Below, in pieces: positions 1 to 12,865 of a DNA stretch of 64,000 nt (position 1 is its first letter; every line of letters starts with the position of its first letter). Under the pieces are notes generated by a model. That model worked only from the letters and a program-made list of their open reading frames with translations. It searched no databases and had not been told where the DNA came from. The stretch is from Acanthacorydalis orientalis. Taxonomy: Eukaryota; Arthropoda; Insecta; Megaloptera; Corydalidae. Made by a program: the position numbers and the translations under genes. The DNA lies in NCBI GenBank assembly GCA_034766995.1, contig CM068314.1:25663108-25727107 (forward strand), written 5' to 3'.

Positions 1-305
1 CATTATCTGTGAAAATAGACATCGTGCGATAATTAATTATTTTGTTTAAAATGAATTCACTAGCATATTTGAAAAGGTAGATATAAAAAAAAAGTCATTA
101 CAATCATGAATCAAAAAAGTACTCTGTATATTCTATTAGAGGGTTTCTAATATATCTGCGTGCGATGCGAAGTTCTTTTTTATATTTGTGTAATTTTTTG
201 GAAATATTATACATTTTAGTTGTAACTTCTTTGATCAATCGCAATTTAAACATTTTTGCTATTTCTATGTTTAACCAAATATAATAAATTATATTGTTGT
301 ATGTA

Positions 306-1066
306 CGAGGGTAATTTGAAAAGTTCGCGGCCTAACTATGAAAGAATATAACTTGTGTTTTTAAATTACTTTTATTTTACAATATGGTCTCCCTGAACTT
401 CAATGCACTTCATCCAGCGATGCTCCAGTGCTTTTATTCCGTCCCAGAAATTCTTTTTTTTGAGGTCCTTAAAACAATGATTCACTGTTACTATCACTTC
501 TTCATCTGACGAAAATCGCCTACTACCAAGGATTTTTTTAAGTTTTGGGAATAGATAGAAAGTGTATAATGCAAATAATCTAAGGGGGGTCAAATCTGGA
601 GATCAAGCTGGATGGGAGAACAAGTTGTAATTCAATTCACCTAGTTTTGCCCTGGATACAACACTTGTATGAGGGGAGGTACATTGTCCTGATGGAAAAT
701 GATTTTTTTCTTTATGAAACCTAGTCTTTTCTCACGAATTGTTTGATCGAGTCGATCTAAAAGTTTAGCATAATACTCTCCCCTTATCGTTTTGCCCTAT
801 GGAAAGTAGTTAATTAGCAGAATCGTATTAGCATCCCAAAAATATCAAATAATAAAATATCATCGCACGATGTTCAACGTCATCCATTTCAACAATGGCA
901 CAAAAAGAGCTTTATCTAAATTGATGTTAGCAACAAACTGCTTGGCACATTAATTATAGACTTTGATCTTATGTGTAAGATAGATATCACTTTGTAATGC
1001 GTCACAAATATGTAGAATATTACCACCACTTATATGTTAGGCTGCGAACTATTCAAATCACCGTAG
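306..1066 (-). mobile_element. Internally deleted mariner transposon (copy 1)
   Basis: The two ends are inverted repeats of about 35 bp. The left end begins CGAGGGTAATTTGAAAAG and the right end, read in reverse complement, begins CTACGGTGATTTGAATAG. Both continue into a shared GTTCGC.GCCTAAC stretch. TA dinucleotides flank both ends (304-305 and 1067-1068), as expected for a mariner target-site duplication. The element is about 760 bp, against roughly 1.3 kb for complete mariners, so a large internal part is gone. Transposase remnants lie on the minus strand. The TIRs are unlike those of the 34.9 and 59.4 kb copies, so this is a different mariner subfamily. Family assignment is firm; the subfamily is not determined. 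Confidence 0.9.
372..887 (-). pseudogene. Mariner transposase remnant, central part deleted
   Basis: The C-terminal 73 codons are open (593 down to 372). They show the mariner C-terminal pattern: YLFPKLKK, then RRFSSDEEV, then LEHRWMKCIE. Upstream on the minus strand a FHQDN-type second catalytic block is readable but shifted by one base (near 690). The SPDL block is interrupted by an in-frame stop, and a short insertion sits between it and the FPKLKK motif. The amino end appears to start at an ATG at 887, with M-D-D-V-E-H-R. It jumps after about 15 codons to the region just before the second catalytic Asp, around 825-850. The DNA-binding domain and the first catalytic Asp are therefore lost, and no functional transposase can be made from it. 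Confidence 0.85.
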
Positions 1067-1401
1067 TAAAATAAATATTTGTTTACAAAGAATTTGAAAT
1101 ATTAAAAGTGTTATTATAATATCATTTTTATATTACTTTAATGATTAATTATGTATTGTTATTAGTGTAAAGTTATCTGTAACTATTAAAACTAGTTTAG
1201 TTACAGCATTATATTATGTTTTCCTCATTTATTAGAAAAATAATTATCAAGCACGTTATATGCTCTTCGACGTTTACAATCTGAAAAAAGTTTCAAAGTT
1301 ATTGCACACGAAGAAAATCAATTTAGTATTACCCACTAGGGAATCTTAAAGAAAACAGTTTGAGTTACTAACAGCGTCCCTAGGATTTATTTGTACACAT
1401 A

Positions 1402-1404
<3 letters not shown>

Positions 1405-1444
<40 letters not shown>
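1405..1444. repeat. (TA)n microsatellite, 40 bp
   Basis: Uninterrupted TA dinucleotide array. Confidence 0.98.
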
Positions 1445-1447
<3 letters not shown>

Positions 1448-1965
1448 TTTTGAATTTTGAACTATACATTATAATTTACAGTGATTAATTATGTAGAATT
1501 ATATCATATAGTAAATATCGTGTTCGTGTTTAGTATTTCTTCTTTTATTTCATTTACTAAAAAATAATTACTAATTAAACTAGAATATAATTCATTAAAT
1601 TTAATGGAAAAAATGAACAATGTATATAATATAACGAGAATTATCTGATTGTAATAGAAATATTTATATTGGTGGAAAATAAGGTTTATATAAAAATCTA
1701 ATAACTCGATATTTGACACTGATACAATCTGAAAACGATAATTAGAAAATGTCAAGTTTATTTCATTAATTAAATTCATTTACGTATTTTATCTCGGTTT
1801 TTATTATACTCGGTTGTTACATGGAATCGATATCAATAATCAATATGATCGAAATCAATAATAATTTAAGAAAAAAGTCAACCAGGTATATTTGTTTTGT
1901 GTTGTAATAAGTCAATTATAATTGCTTTTTTACGTATCACTAACTGAAAATATTTTTTTATCCCT

Positions 1966-1969
<4 letters not shown>

Positions 1970-2012
<43 letters not shown>
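1970..2012. repeat. (TA)n microsatellite, 43 bp
   Basis: Uninterrupted TA dinucleotide array. Confidence 0.98.
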
Positions 2013-2016
<4 letters not shown>

Positions 2017-3635
2017 TTAGTACATTAATTTATTTTACAATAATTATACGTTTTTTTATCGGATTATTTAACTCTTTTTTATGCTATTAAATTGTATAAT
2101 AAATTGAATTTTACGTTCGTATCATTTTATAATACGTATGTTTTTCAGGTTTGAAAAAAAAAGTAATTTATGTCTTATAAACTCAAACTCACTTGTAATA
2201 ATATTAAAGCTATATTTCAAGCAATATAAAATATCGAGAGAAATACAATTGCCTATAACAAAGAACTCATAAGTACCAACTAAACTTTGAGAATCTTCGT
2301 ATAATTCAGTGAGTAAAGACAATAAATTTCCCACTCGGAGAGTAGGGGTATTGTAAACAGTTATATTAAATTCTCAACAACGTTCAACACGGTTCATAGT
2401 TTTCTCATTTATGCATTATAGATGGCGAACGAACGAACCTTTAATGCCAGGTACCTAAAGTTAAGTCCACTACTTAACAATACCTGTTAGATATGATTAA
2501 AAATCCAATATGCAATTTAATACTTCGTATTGTTGTTAGAATATAATATTGTATCGTTGTGATTCCTATATATTTTCATTGTAATGTTATTTTCTTTTAT
2601 ATTTTATGTTATGAGAGTTATAACTCTGTTACATTTTTGTATTGATTTTCTTTCGTTTTTTTTTTGTGTAGTGTAAATGTATTTTCTATTATTTATTTAT
2701 CATACTATACAAAAGTGATAAAAAGAATTAGTAATATAAAAGTTTTTAATGAAGCTGAAAGTCGTTTTTTTGACTGATTTAAGAAGTGAAGTTTAATTTT
2801 TAAGAATTATATAACATTTTTTTCATAAAAGTTATATTTTTTTATTGTTTTCTTGATATGAATTGAATTTATATTTATTATTAGTATTTATTTGCTAAAG
2901 TAATGTGTTTTAGGCTTAATGAAAATTTAAACAAAAAATTATATTCTGTGAAATGTATTTTTTTTAAAGTTGAAATGTTTGAGAAATATTGCTTGTTCGT
3001 TTATAGTTTTTGACTGTGTTATTTATGATTTCATAAGCTAATGTGTGCGTGTATATATGTGAATATGAGTGTTTGTATAACGTGTTTAAATGCCAATAGC
3101 CTGACAATATTAATACTCATATCGTAAAGCGTAATTAAAACAAAACAGTAATTTTCGAAATTTTTGTGTGTGCGTTTTGCGTGTTTGTGCAGTTAAAATG
3201 TGCAGAGAGGAACTTTTTAATTACGACAAGACAAACATCTAATATAAGTTGGAGTAGATTCAAGCACCTATAAATATTTGTGTAGTCATTAAATGGGAAT
3301 ATCTTCTAGAGGTTCATTTCTTCTTTACAGACTGTATGGAAACTGTATAGACGATGTCATAATGGACACTGAAAGGATAGACTATGGCCAACATATGCGA
3401 CCGTTATCTTTATATTATGACAACCATTATTTTCTTACTAACGATCATAACCCTATCATGAGTTGGCAAAATGTATAGCGATCCTTCTGCCTATTTTCTT
3501 CTAACATTAACATTATAAAAAGGTTGTTTGAAATAGTTATATGTGCTAAATATTTATTATCTTGCACAACATATGGCGAACTTATCGTTCGTTTCGTTTA
3601 CAAATGTCTGTGTATGTGTTTAAATTCTTATATAC

Positions 3636-3639
<4 letters not shown>

Positions 3640-3679
<40 letters not shown>
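3640..3679. repeat. (TA)n microsatellite, 40 bp
   Basis: Uninterrupted TA dinucleotide array. Confidence 0.98.
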
Positions 3680-3682
<3 letters not shown>

Positions 3683-3992
3683 GAAACATATAATAGTTTA
3701 TTTAAGATAGTACATTGACCTCTGTGCAGATATTAATTGTTTTGTTTTAAGTAATGTAATTTGGCTAAAACATATAATTAAACATTGTTAGTTAATTACC
3801 ATGCACATTTATTTTTTTTATGTCAAGTGATATAAAACATCTTTTTAGGTTTAATATATTTTTTTAAAAACATTAAAAATATTTTTATAATTCTTTATTG
3901 ATGCCATGTACTGGTTTTATTCAAAAAATGTTGATGAAGTATATATTGGAATACACATTTAAAAATATTTAATACTCCAACCTCTTCCTCGT

Positions 3993-3996
<4 letters not shown>

Positions 3997-4040
<44 letters not shown>
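3997..4040. repeat. (TA)n microsatellite, 44 bp
   Basis: Uninterrupted TA dinucleotide array. Confidence 0.98.
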
Positions 4041-4043
<3 letters not shown>

Positions 4044-5158
4044 TGAGAGTATGTGGGTTAATGTATATTATTGTTAATAGAAATAAATAAAAGCTTTTTG
4101 TGACCTAACATTGTTCGAACCACATACATGTTTCGCAGTGATGAAGTTTATTGTGTCCATCACAAGTGTTGACAATGTTGTTATGGCTAAAGCCCCACGT
4201 TAAATGGTCACTAATACATGTTCATAATCTCTGCTCGTAATTGTGGATTAACTCGTTATACTCGGGACCGTTTGAACAAGGCATTAATTGCAATTATGAA
4301 TTAAATGTATATTATTGTTGTTCTCCAGTTATAATTTTGTCGAAATGCGTAAATTCTATACTTGTTAAATGTTGTAAACGTTCTAAATACATATATGCAT
4401 TCGTGTGCATATGAACATAAATCATATATATATATATATATCGTATTACTTTATGTAAACTGTAACAGGTTAGGAAGTACAAAGTGTTTACCAGTATAGT
4501 ATTTTTGACGGTTTGTAATTTACCACGAGATGAATAAGTTTGTCAAGTACGGGAAATAAAGTGTGTTGAGAGCACTTAAATGGAGGGGATAGTATGCACA
4601 TAACGAAATTACTATTTTTCAAATCGTACCAAAAATGCAATGCTCTGTTATATTTTTAATGAAAGTAATATTTTTTTTACTATATTGTAATATCCGTTTT
4701 TAATGTTATTCTAAATTAAAAATTTATCTAATAGGAAATTGTACATTCGAAAATACAAATATTTACTTTCATATGTATGAAACTATACGTCTACAAATAT
4801 TTTTCATTTGTACGAATTTTAATTAAAAATTTTAATCATTTAAACTGGACCCAACCGATCCGTTTAAATAAACCTCAAATGTGATATGGCGTAACATTCG
4901 GTAGAATGTTTTAAAAACGTGCAATATGTGCTGATGCCACTTCCACCATTGACTCGATCAAATCAATTAATAAACGACGAGTGCAACACTCAATCACGAT
5001 TTGCATCAAAAAGCAATTTATTTTTCGCAACTTAATAACTGCGAAAATTCAATTTTCCATTTATAAACACACATGGGTGTGATTAAGCCACTGGTATCAC
5101 GGATGCAGGCAGGTTTAAGTGCTTGTTGTGTATCTCAATGATCGATCGCTTTATACAA

Positions 5159-5166
<8 letters not shown>

Positions 5167-5211
<45 letters not shown>
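5167..5211. repeat. (TA)n microsatellite, 45 bp
   Basis: Uninterrupted TA array inside an open frame whose Tyr-Ile run is only the repeat read through; not a gene. Confidence 0.98.
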
Positions 5212-5215
<4 letters not shown>

Positions 5216-5780
5216 ATGCACTTTCCAATTTTAAAATTATTTAAGATTAAGCGTCAGTGCGCTAGTAAACTTAAAAAAATAAAAAATGAAGTTTTTCTTA
5301 ATTTTTGTCTATATTCCTTAATAAAAGAAAGAATGTGTATAAATAATTACAAAAGGGATAAGAATCTACTGTAGTTTAAGAATGTTATTAAATTGTAGTG
5401 CATATTAAACGTAAACATAGATATTAAAATTTGTATAAAATTACAAGTTGCTTTACATAGTACATTTTTAAAATTCTTTTGGAAAATATTTCAAACTAAT
5501 TTACTGTTTTCATGTTTTAAAAGAACATTTTATTTAGAATCAAATAGCACTGAAGTACTAAAATTGAGAACTTTTTTTAAATAATAAAATTGTTTTATTT
5601 TTCTATAAATAGAATGCGGTTTTATTTTACAAATACATTTATTAAATGCCTATGAATCTGATTAAATCTGATTGATTTTATATTATTTCAATGAAACAAG
5701 TAGAAAGATGTGTAGTGTGCTTTCGATGTGTAGCAAAGCGAATTAAATAAAATATGCTGTGTTCATATAAAAATATCTAT

Positions 5781-6130
5781 ATTATGTTGAAGCACGTCAA
5801 GTGTGTCAGCGAACAGAGGGAATATACTATAGGCACCAATTGAAATTGCGAAAATCTACTTAAATGATTACAGTATTTTCGTGAATCAACAACGCAAGGC
5901 ATCACGATGTCGGTTTTCCAGACATGCAGTGAGGTCATGGTTTACGGCCACTTATTGAAAACTAAAAACGTTGAAAATAAACTCTGTACGCTATACCAAA
6001 AGTCTGGCGTTTTGCCAACTATTAGATGACCACCCACATAGCAAAATTGGAAGCTCTTCTGGCTCACATACTATACTATTGTACACTGTGACCCCAACCT
6101 GAATGAAATACTTGGTGTTTTCAGATATGT
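5781..6130. other. GC-richer island, nothing identified
   Basis: Base composition is visibly more balanced than the flanks, with several CpG. No long open frame, TIR or RNA motif was found on either strand. It could be conserved non-coding sequence or an old transposon fragment. Confidence 0.35.
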
Positions 6131-6806
6131 TAGGTATTTTACAACGTATGAGAATTGCAGAATTAAAGTAAATTTATTGACATATTTTCTAAGAGACGTA
6201 TGCTGTGCGCGGATTTTCGACATTATGTAACATTTGAACATTTTGTTAAGAAAGTCTATATTTTCAGTTATTTATTTTTTTTTTATTGTGATTTGATTTT
6301 TCGTAACGTTTTTGTATATCGATTAATTCATTTTATATATTACTTTATAAACAATATAGAATGGCACATTTCGTCATATTTAAATCTTTTTCCAAGTTCT
6401 TAAAATCTCTGTAACTTATAAATATTTTAATATATAATAAAAAAATATTAGTATCTCCATTGATATGTATTCTTTTAAAGTTGCTACTTATAAAAATACA
6501 TTTTACTTTAAAACAAAGTATTAATTAAACATGAGAAAGTAATAAATTGTATATATTGAATATACTTTACAAACAGTGTTGCGAACGGTTTTGGGACTCT
6601 TCATTTAAATATGTATTTACAAAGTTTCATTTACTTTGAAACCTTTGACGTATTTTGACAGCGTGTCTTTATGTAATTTTCATGACCTTCGAAAAGTTGA
6701 GCGTATCAGTTCAACTATGTTATCATGTTTGACAAATATAAAAGACGAAATAATGAACTAAAGATTCGATCTTTGTTAGTATTAGTTTGTACAGTATGTA
6801 TATGTA

Positions 6807-6810
<4 letters not shown>

Positions 6811-6858
<48 letters not shown>
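6811..6858. repeat. (TA)n microsatellite, 48 bp
   Basis: Uninterrupted TA dinucleotide array. Confidence 0.98.
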
Positions 6859-6861
<3 letters not shown>

Positions 6862-8329
6862 CATGATTGAAAAATAAATGCACAGTTTTTATCTGGTATG
6901 TAATTGACATGACATTTTGCATAATGAGCTTTTACATTATGCTGATTTTGTTATTCAGTGCCGATTTAACTAATCGGTTCATTATACTGTGTCAATTAAA
7001 ACACTGCAGTGAGTGGAATGCAGCTAATTTACAATTTCCACTAATAAGCTTTTAATACAATAAGGAAAAAATTTGAACATTTTCAAATATCTCCATATGT
7101 AGTTTATTTGTAGTTTTGCATGTTTTTTTTTTTAGAAATTGGCATATATTTGTACAAAATATATTGAAACTATTTACAGTTTCAAATATTAATTCGTATT
7201 TTATTTAAGATTATTTGTATTTATAATATCTGTATTGAAAAGGAAATTATAAAAGAAATACATATTAAAAAACCTCAAATATAAATTAATTACCTTAAGA
7301 TTAAGATTCTTATTGCTTCTTTAAGAAATATCAAAGAAAAATAATTAAGCATATAATTACTTTTTAATTTTTTTTCTATAATTATAAGGAACATAAAAAT
7401 TACATTAAATTTTTTTACATAAATATATATATATATATTTATGATCATAAAATTGCAAGTGAAACGGACATCTTGTTAATTTTTATATCGTTAAAAGGAA
7501 TGTATGACCATTTTTACGAGTTCTTCAAAGATAAAGATCTTTTTCCTTTATCAAATTATTATTAATTTTGGATAAATATGAAAGAATTGAATTTGACGAA
7601 TTTGTTGGTTTCCAGATTAATGCATACGTGTTAATTTTTAAATTATATATTTTTTAATTAATACTATAGTATTTCCAGTTGGTTTTCTTTTTTGTAATAA
7701 GGTATACCCGTTCTATTATCTGTTTTAAAACGTATGCATCCATTTAAAAATAATGTATTTTAATCCAAAAGTATTTTCAATATTCAAAGATCATGCTTGT
7801 TAATATATATATTTGTATTGTGAAAATATTTTTCGCTGAGTAAATCAATATAGCATTGCGTAACACCGTACGTGAAAAAGTCAAAGAAAATACATCAAAG
7901 AATATAAATATAGACTTGATAAATAATTTTACAATGAAAGAAACACATCAAAATAAAATACTGTATATGATCGGTTAATATACAAAAGATATAACTTTGT
8001 ACATTTACATATATATATATATATATAAGGTGAACAAATATTTGCTGTATGTACTTGCAGAATATTTTCAAACATATTTTATGTTATTTTTATATGGGTA
8101 TTTCAAAATTTTATTTCAAACAATAATTATATTAGAAGGAACGAAAAATTAAGTATAGTTTTTTTAGCCAACGTATTATATAATTAAAAAGGAAGTAGAT
8201 AAAATAATTGCAGTAAATGAATTAACTAGATATTCAGAGTTCATAATAAAATAATTTTATAACAAAAAATATTATTCCAGACTAACGTATTTTAAATTAT
8301 TTCATACTGATTATGTATACACACAGAGA

Positions 8330-8332
<3 letters not shown>

Positions 8333-8388
<56 letters not shown>
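8333..8388. repeat. (TA)n microsatellite, 56 bp
   Basis: Uninterrupted TA dinucleotide array. Confidence 0.98.
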
Positions 8389-8396
<8 letters not shown>

Positions 8397-8603
8397 CCAA
8401 TAAAATTATAAATAATGAAAAATCACATTTTTTCATATTTGTAACATTTGAGTATTAATCAATGTTTATATATTTTCGTTATCTTTGATCACGACTCATT
8501 TAAGTCGTTTTTTATTTCATATTCGATTGCAGTGTTTCATGTTTGTTTATTTATTTAAGAATATTAACTATCTTGTACATTTTTCCATTTATTTCAACAT
8601 ATA

Positions 8604-8665
<62 letters not shown>
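8604..8665. repeat. Compound (AC)n(TA)n microsatellite
   Basis: About 25 bp of AC repeats run directly into about 37 bp of TA repeats. Confidence 0.98.
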
Positions 8666-8668
<3 letters not shown>

Positions 8669-9996
8669 GGATAGGAAGGTACATATATCGTTTCCTAGTT
8701 AATTTAAAAATAATATCAAGTAAAATTGTCAAGTTAGAATGTAAATATTTGTGTTTCATGTAAAGTTTAATACACTTGAGTAATACAAACATTCATAAAA
8801 ATTCAAATGAAATTTCATATTCATTTTTTTAATGTATGTCGATAATGTCAGATGACTAGAATAAGAAAACATTAAGTATATGTGAGTCACAATTTCTAAT
8901 CTGGATTTATGGTATGTGTCATTCATTGATTCATATTATTCTTTCTAGGAAATGCACTTAGTATGCGCTTTTTCTTGTAAATAATATATTAATATGGTCA
9001 GGTATAATATTAAATTAATTCTTTTTATGATAAGTGAATAATAAAAATTAACGGTGGAGCTTGTATCAAATATTTGTAATGCACGAAATTAAATATTGAA
9101 ATTATACATGAACAATTTTTTTTTTAATATAGAAACTATTTTTCGGAACATTAAATTAGTATTTTTTTGCTGAAGTATGTGAGATTTAATATTAAATAAA
9201 TATCACAAATCTCAAAGTTTCGTGCAAGAGGGGATTAGAGAAAAATAACAAATTGTTATTTTATTTTGTTAATGGTTTACATAAATCATTTAGCTTGAAA
9301 TCAATTCATTTTATGATTAGTTGCAAGATTTTTCATAACAAGAACTAAACATGAATTTTAAATAAATGTAAGAAAATTTATAAAGAATTTATATTTAATT
9401 AACGTATTGAAAACAATAAACACTTCAATTTTTGTCCCTGAATACTCTTTTTTATCATAGTTGTGACCATACATAAATAAATATGCAAGAAATTAAACAA
9501 TCTTGAAATTAATTGTTGCTTATTTCTTTTTTGTTCCCACATATGGCAACTAAATTATGTTTTAAACATTGTAAAATGTTTCAGTTTTAAATAATTTATT
9601 TTAAAGTACTTGAAAATCATAATAATTAATAAAAAACATGTTATTCTAGTTTTTTCAAATTATTGCTATCCCTTTTTAATGAATACACCAAAAGATTATA
9701 AAAATTTATATAAAGAAAAAAACAGTTTATAAAGAATCTATGTAGTTCAGACATTGAAAATGATAAAAAAGGTAGTTTTGAATTTTTTTTGTAATTGCTT
9801 TGGTAATAAAAGACACGTGTAAAAATTGAAAGCTGCATTCTTGAAAGCCGTCAGTTATAATTCTAAATATTTTTGAAAATACTTATGAAGTTTTAGTTGG
9901 TATTATTTTTTCGTTTTTATATTATTTAAAATTAATTAAAGTTGAAAAAACATTTCTCTCGTTTTATACATTATTTTAAATGAACAACTGAGTATA

Positions 9997-9998
<2 letters not shown>

Positions 9999-10047
<49 letters not shown>

Positions 10048-10049
10048 TG

Positions 10050-10105
<56 letters not shown>

Positions 10106-10190
10106 AATATATGATATATATATATGTATAAATATGTTATATATAAATATATGTATATATATATATATATATATGTATGTATATGTATGT
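9999..10190. repeat. Clustered (TA)n arrays, about 190 bp
   Basis: Two long TA arrays (about 10000-10043 and 10050-10102) are separated by a short AAATATGTT spacer. Degenerate TA/TG repeats follow. This is one of the largest simple-repeat clusters in the window. Confidence 0.95.
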
Positions 10191-10490
10191 TTTATGTTTC
10201 GCAGATATATTTATGTATTAATGTTTGTGTGTTTACTCAGTGTATAAACGTGTAATTTATACTTCGACGAAAAAGAGAACTCCGGTTGTTTTATAAATTG
10301 ATGCGAGAATAACCACAAACATCATGCTGTAAGAAAATATTTATTTAAAAAAACATTTAAAGCGAAAACATTTTTGCAGAATATCGTATATTTATTCATG
10401 TTAATTGGTTTGTGTACGTATAACTAAAACAGAGCGTATCATTCCACCCTTGCAGGTATAACAAAAATGTTGGAACGACATAAACAGAAT

Positions 10491-10690
10491 ATTTCAATTC
10501 AATCTACAATGTAAATAACAGTCGTAATGAGAACGGTAATCAACGACCATTGGCGACGGTAACGATGCTAGTGGGCCCCGGTGGTAACCCCATGACTCAC
10601 TCACGTGCTCGCATGTTGGTGCAGTCAGTCAGGTCTACCAACCGCCGCCGACATCACTAATCAGACTTTCCTGGGGTCATTGTTACAATG
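10491..10690. other. GC-rich island, unidentified
   Basis: This is a sharp local rise in G+C, with GTGGGCCCCGGTGG and CCGCCGCCGAC among AT-rich DNA. One plus-strand frame from an ATG at about 10565 is open for only 33 codons, ending in TAA. The minus strand has an acceptor-like CCCCAG and a donor-like GTGAGT, but the segment between them contains stops in all three frames. It may be a non-coding exon, a promoter or a conserved element; I cannot tell which. Confidence 0.4.
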
Positions 10691-11532
10691 TACTCAAAAT
10701 GATGGATTACATTTGTTTGTATACTTTTTTTTTTGAAAAAAGGAACATTAATTGAAGGTCGTAATTTGATTTATCATCCGATCTATTCAATGTGACCATT
10801 ATAATTGTAATTTGTAAAGGATTTGATATGCTGTTGAAATTAATTAAATTTATTTTCAATATATCAAATTAATGTATGGAAAATAGTTATTATAATAAAA
10901 TTAATGGAAAACAAATACGTATGCACATTCGCGCGTATTTTGTAACAAATATAATATATTGATATGCATTGTATTGCTGGTTGATCTATTTCCATTCACA
11001 GTTTATTTATTAGAGTGTTAAATATTTTTACAGATTACACAAAAGTTTTTTGAATTTTTGTTTTATAAATTGGTTCAATGAAACATTTTTTTAATAATTG
11101 AAAAAATAATTAGTACGTTTCAATTAAACTTTTGTCTCTTATTTTGTAAAAATGCATTAATGTACAATAACAAATATAATTTTCATTTTTCTTCCGATTA
11201 TTATACAAAAATGTCAAATATCACATTTATTTTTCAGAGAGACAATCAGTGATTTTCAAATCAAAACATACGTTTGTTTTATAATTTTAAATATGTAAAA
11301 CATATTTACCGAGGGGATAAATTATATTCAATTTCAATTTGATTATGCAGTTTATTTTAGAACTATTTGTGATATAGGTTTTACTTTTTTTTGCAATTCA
11401 CAAACTGGTCATATTAATTTACTATATTTTGTTTCTATTTATACAATGATAAGAAACAGAAACTATCATACTTGTACTATAATATGAATGATGGACACGT
11501 CATAATATTTCACTAAGTACTGAAGCTGTTTC

Positions 11533-12500
11533 TTATCGAGAATTCTTTTTCGAGAATTTCTCGAGAAGAAAGTGTAATTTCTTTTTCTCATTTCTCGAGA
11601 ATTATAGTGTTTCTTTTCGAGAAAAAAATAAAATTTGTTTTTCGTATTTATTGGGAATCGATATCGAAATTATGCTTATTATATCTGATTAGAGAAGGTT
11701 AACAATGAACTAAGTCAGGAGCTTTTTATTGCAATTAAAGAGGAAATAAGTAAAAGAAGAAACAATAACATCATGTCTTTTTATAAATTGTTATAAAATC
11801 CCGCTTGTGAAGAGAAAGACTCATTTTTTAGGCTAGTCTCGATAAATGAAAATTACAAAATTGCTAAAGAAATGTTCAGTAGATTATTTGCTAGTTGTCA
11901 AGAGTTTGATACTGACGAAGAAGATGTTAATGAAATTCCAATCACTTGAAATGAAGAATTGTCTCTTCAAGAACCAGTAAATTTATCTATAACAAAAAGT
12001 GCGAGAGAAATGAAACCTGGTGTTACTGACAAATATCAGACTATTAGACAAGAATTTCATATATTTCAAACAAAGGATACAAGAACAACAAATTTGGAAC
12101 TGCTTAGAGATGCTTTGTCTATAATTAAGCGTACGTCTATATAAAATGAACGTAATTTTTCTATTGCTAACGATTTTGTTCCGAAAAATCGATTGTCTAG
12201 TACTGCTTGGATGCGTAATATTTTTTGAAAAATTATTTCAAAGATGAACAATAAACGCATTCAGTTTTGTTTTGTAATCATTTTTTTATCTACGTATTAT
12301 TATACTGTGTGTTAAAATAATAAATAAAATATATGAATACAGTATTAAAGAGTGATATTTCATTGTTATATACTCTTTTAAATGATTTTAAACCAGCAAA
12401 TGTTATTTATATATTATATGCGAATTCTCGAGATTTTTCGAGAAATAAGAGGTAAAATTTTCCTTTCTCAAGAAATAAAAATTATCGAGAAATTTTAAAG
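11533..12500 (+). mobile_element. Degenerate, internally deleted hAT-like transposon
   Basis: A remnant of a hAT transposase C-terminus is flanked on both sides by clusters of the hexamer CGAGAA and its complement. Several copies lie between 11536 and 11640, and more between 12420 and 12500, including palindromic CTCGAG. hAT transposases are known to bind short repeated subterminal motifs, so these clusters are probably the element's ends. The exact termini and the 8-bp target duplication could not be fixed. From the left cluster to the coding remnant is only about 60-100 bp, so most of the transposase gene has been deleted. Confidence 0.7.
11701..12260 (+). pseudogene. hAT transposase C-terminal remnant
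   Basis: Reading across stops, the segment gives a hAT-like C-terminal region. It has an early part around KEEISKRRN, then KIAKEMFSRLFASC, and an acidic linker. Then comes a block like the hAT dimerisation domain: LELLRDALSIIKRTS, a stop where family members usually have a Val/Ser-Glu-type residue, and then NERNFSIANDFVPKNRLSS. In hAT families this block typically reads as a pattern of Leu, Ile-x-Pro-Thr-Ser, Glu-Arg-x-Phe-Ser and Lys-x-Arg-x-x-Leu. Stops interrupt it at about 11815, 11947, 12142 and 12226. The only long open piece is 61 codons at 11959-12144. It is not functional. The opposite-strand open frame here is a shadow. Confidence 0.7.
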
Positions 12501-12680
12501 AGTAGTCTCACTTTAGTATATTCATAGATGTAGTCATGCTCATTAAACTTATTAAGAATAAGTTGATGAACATGACAACTAGCAAATGATATATTCTTGT
12601 AGTATTTAGATAAAAAATTATGAGTTCGACTCGATATCTTTTTTTATGTGTATAATAATAAATTGATTGATTAGATATTT

Positions 12681-12723
<43 letters not shown>

Positions 12724-12748
12724 ATATATATGTATATATATATGTGTG

Positions 12749-12786
<38 letters not shown>

Positions 12787-12804
12787 TATATATATATATA
12801 TATA

Positions 12805-12865
<61 letters not shown>

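Larger units (their letters stand above)
1069..5780. other. AT-rich non-coding stretch with (TA)n arrays
   Basis: I see no gene, RNA or transposon here beyond the microsatellites listed separately. Short open frames exist, for example 61 codons at 3293-3478 and others made only of alternating Tyr-Ile from TA repeats. None has a recognisable motif. The stretch 4090-4330 is slightly richer in G+C but has no open frame or identifiable element. Confidence 0.6.
6131..10490. other. AT-rich non-coding stretch with (TA)n arrays
   Basis: No supportable gene or element apart from microsatellites. Open frames of 62-67 codons at 6200-6403, 6867-7055 and 9641-9838 (minus) are AT-rich and lack motifs. Confidence 0.6.
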
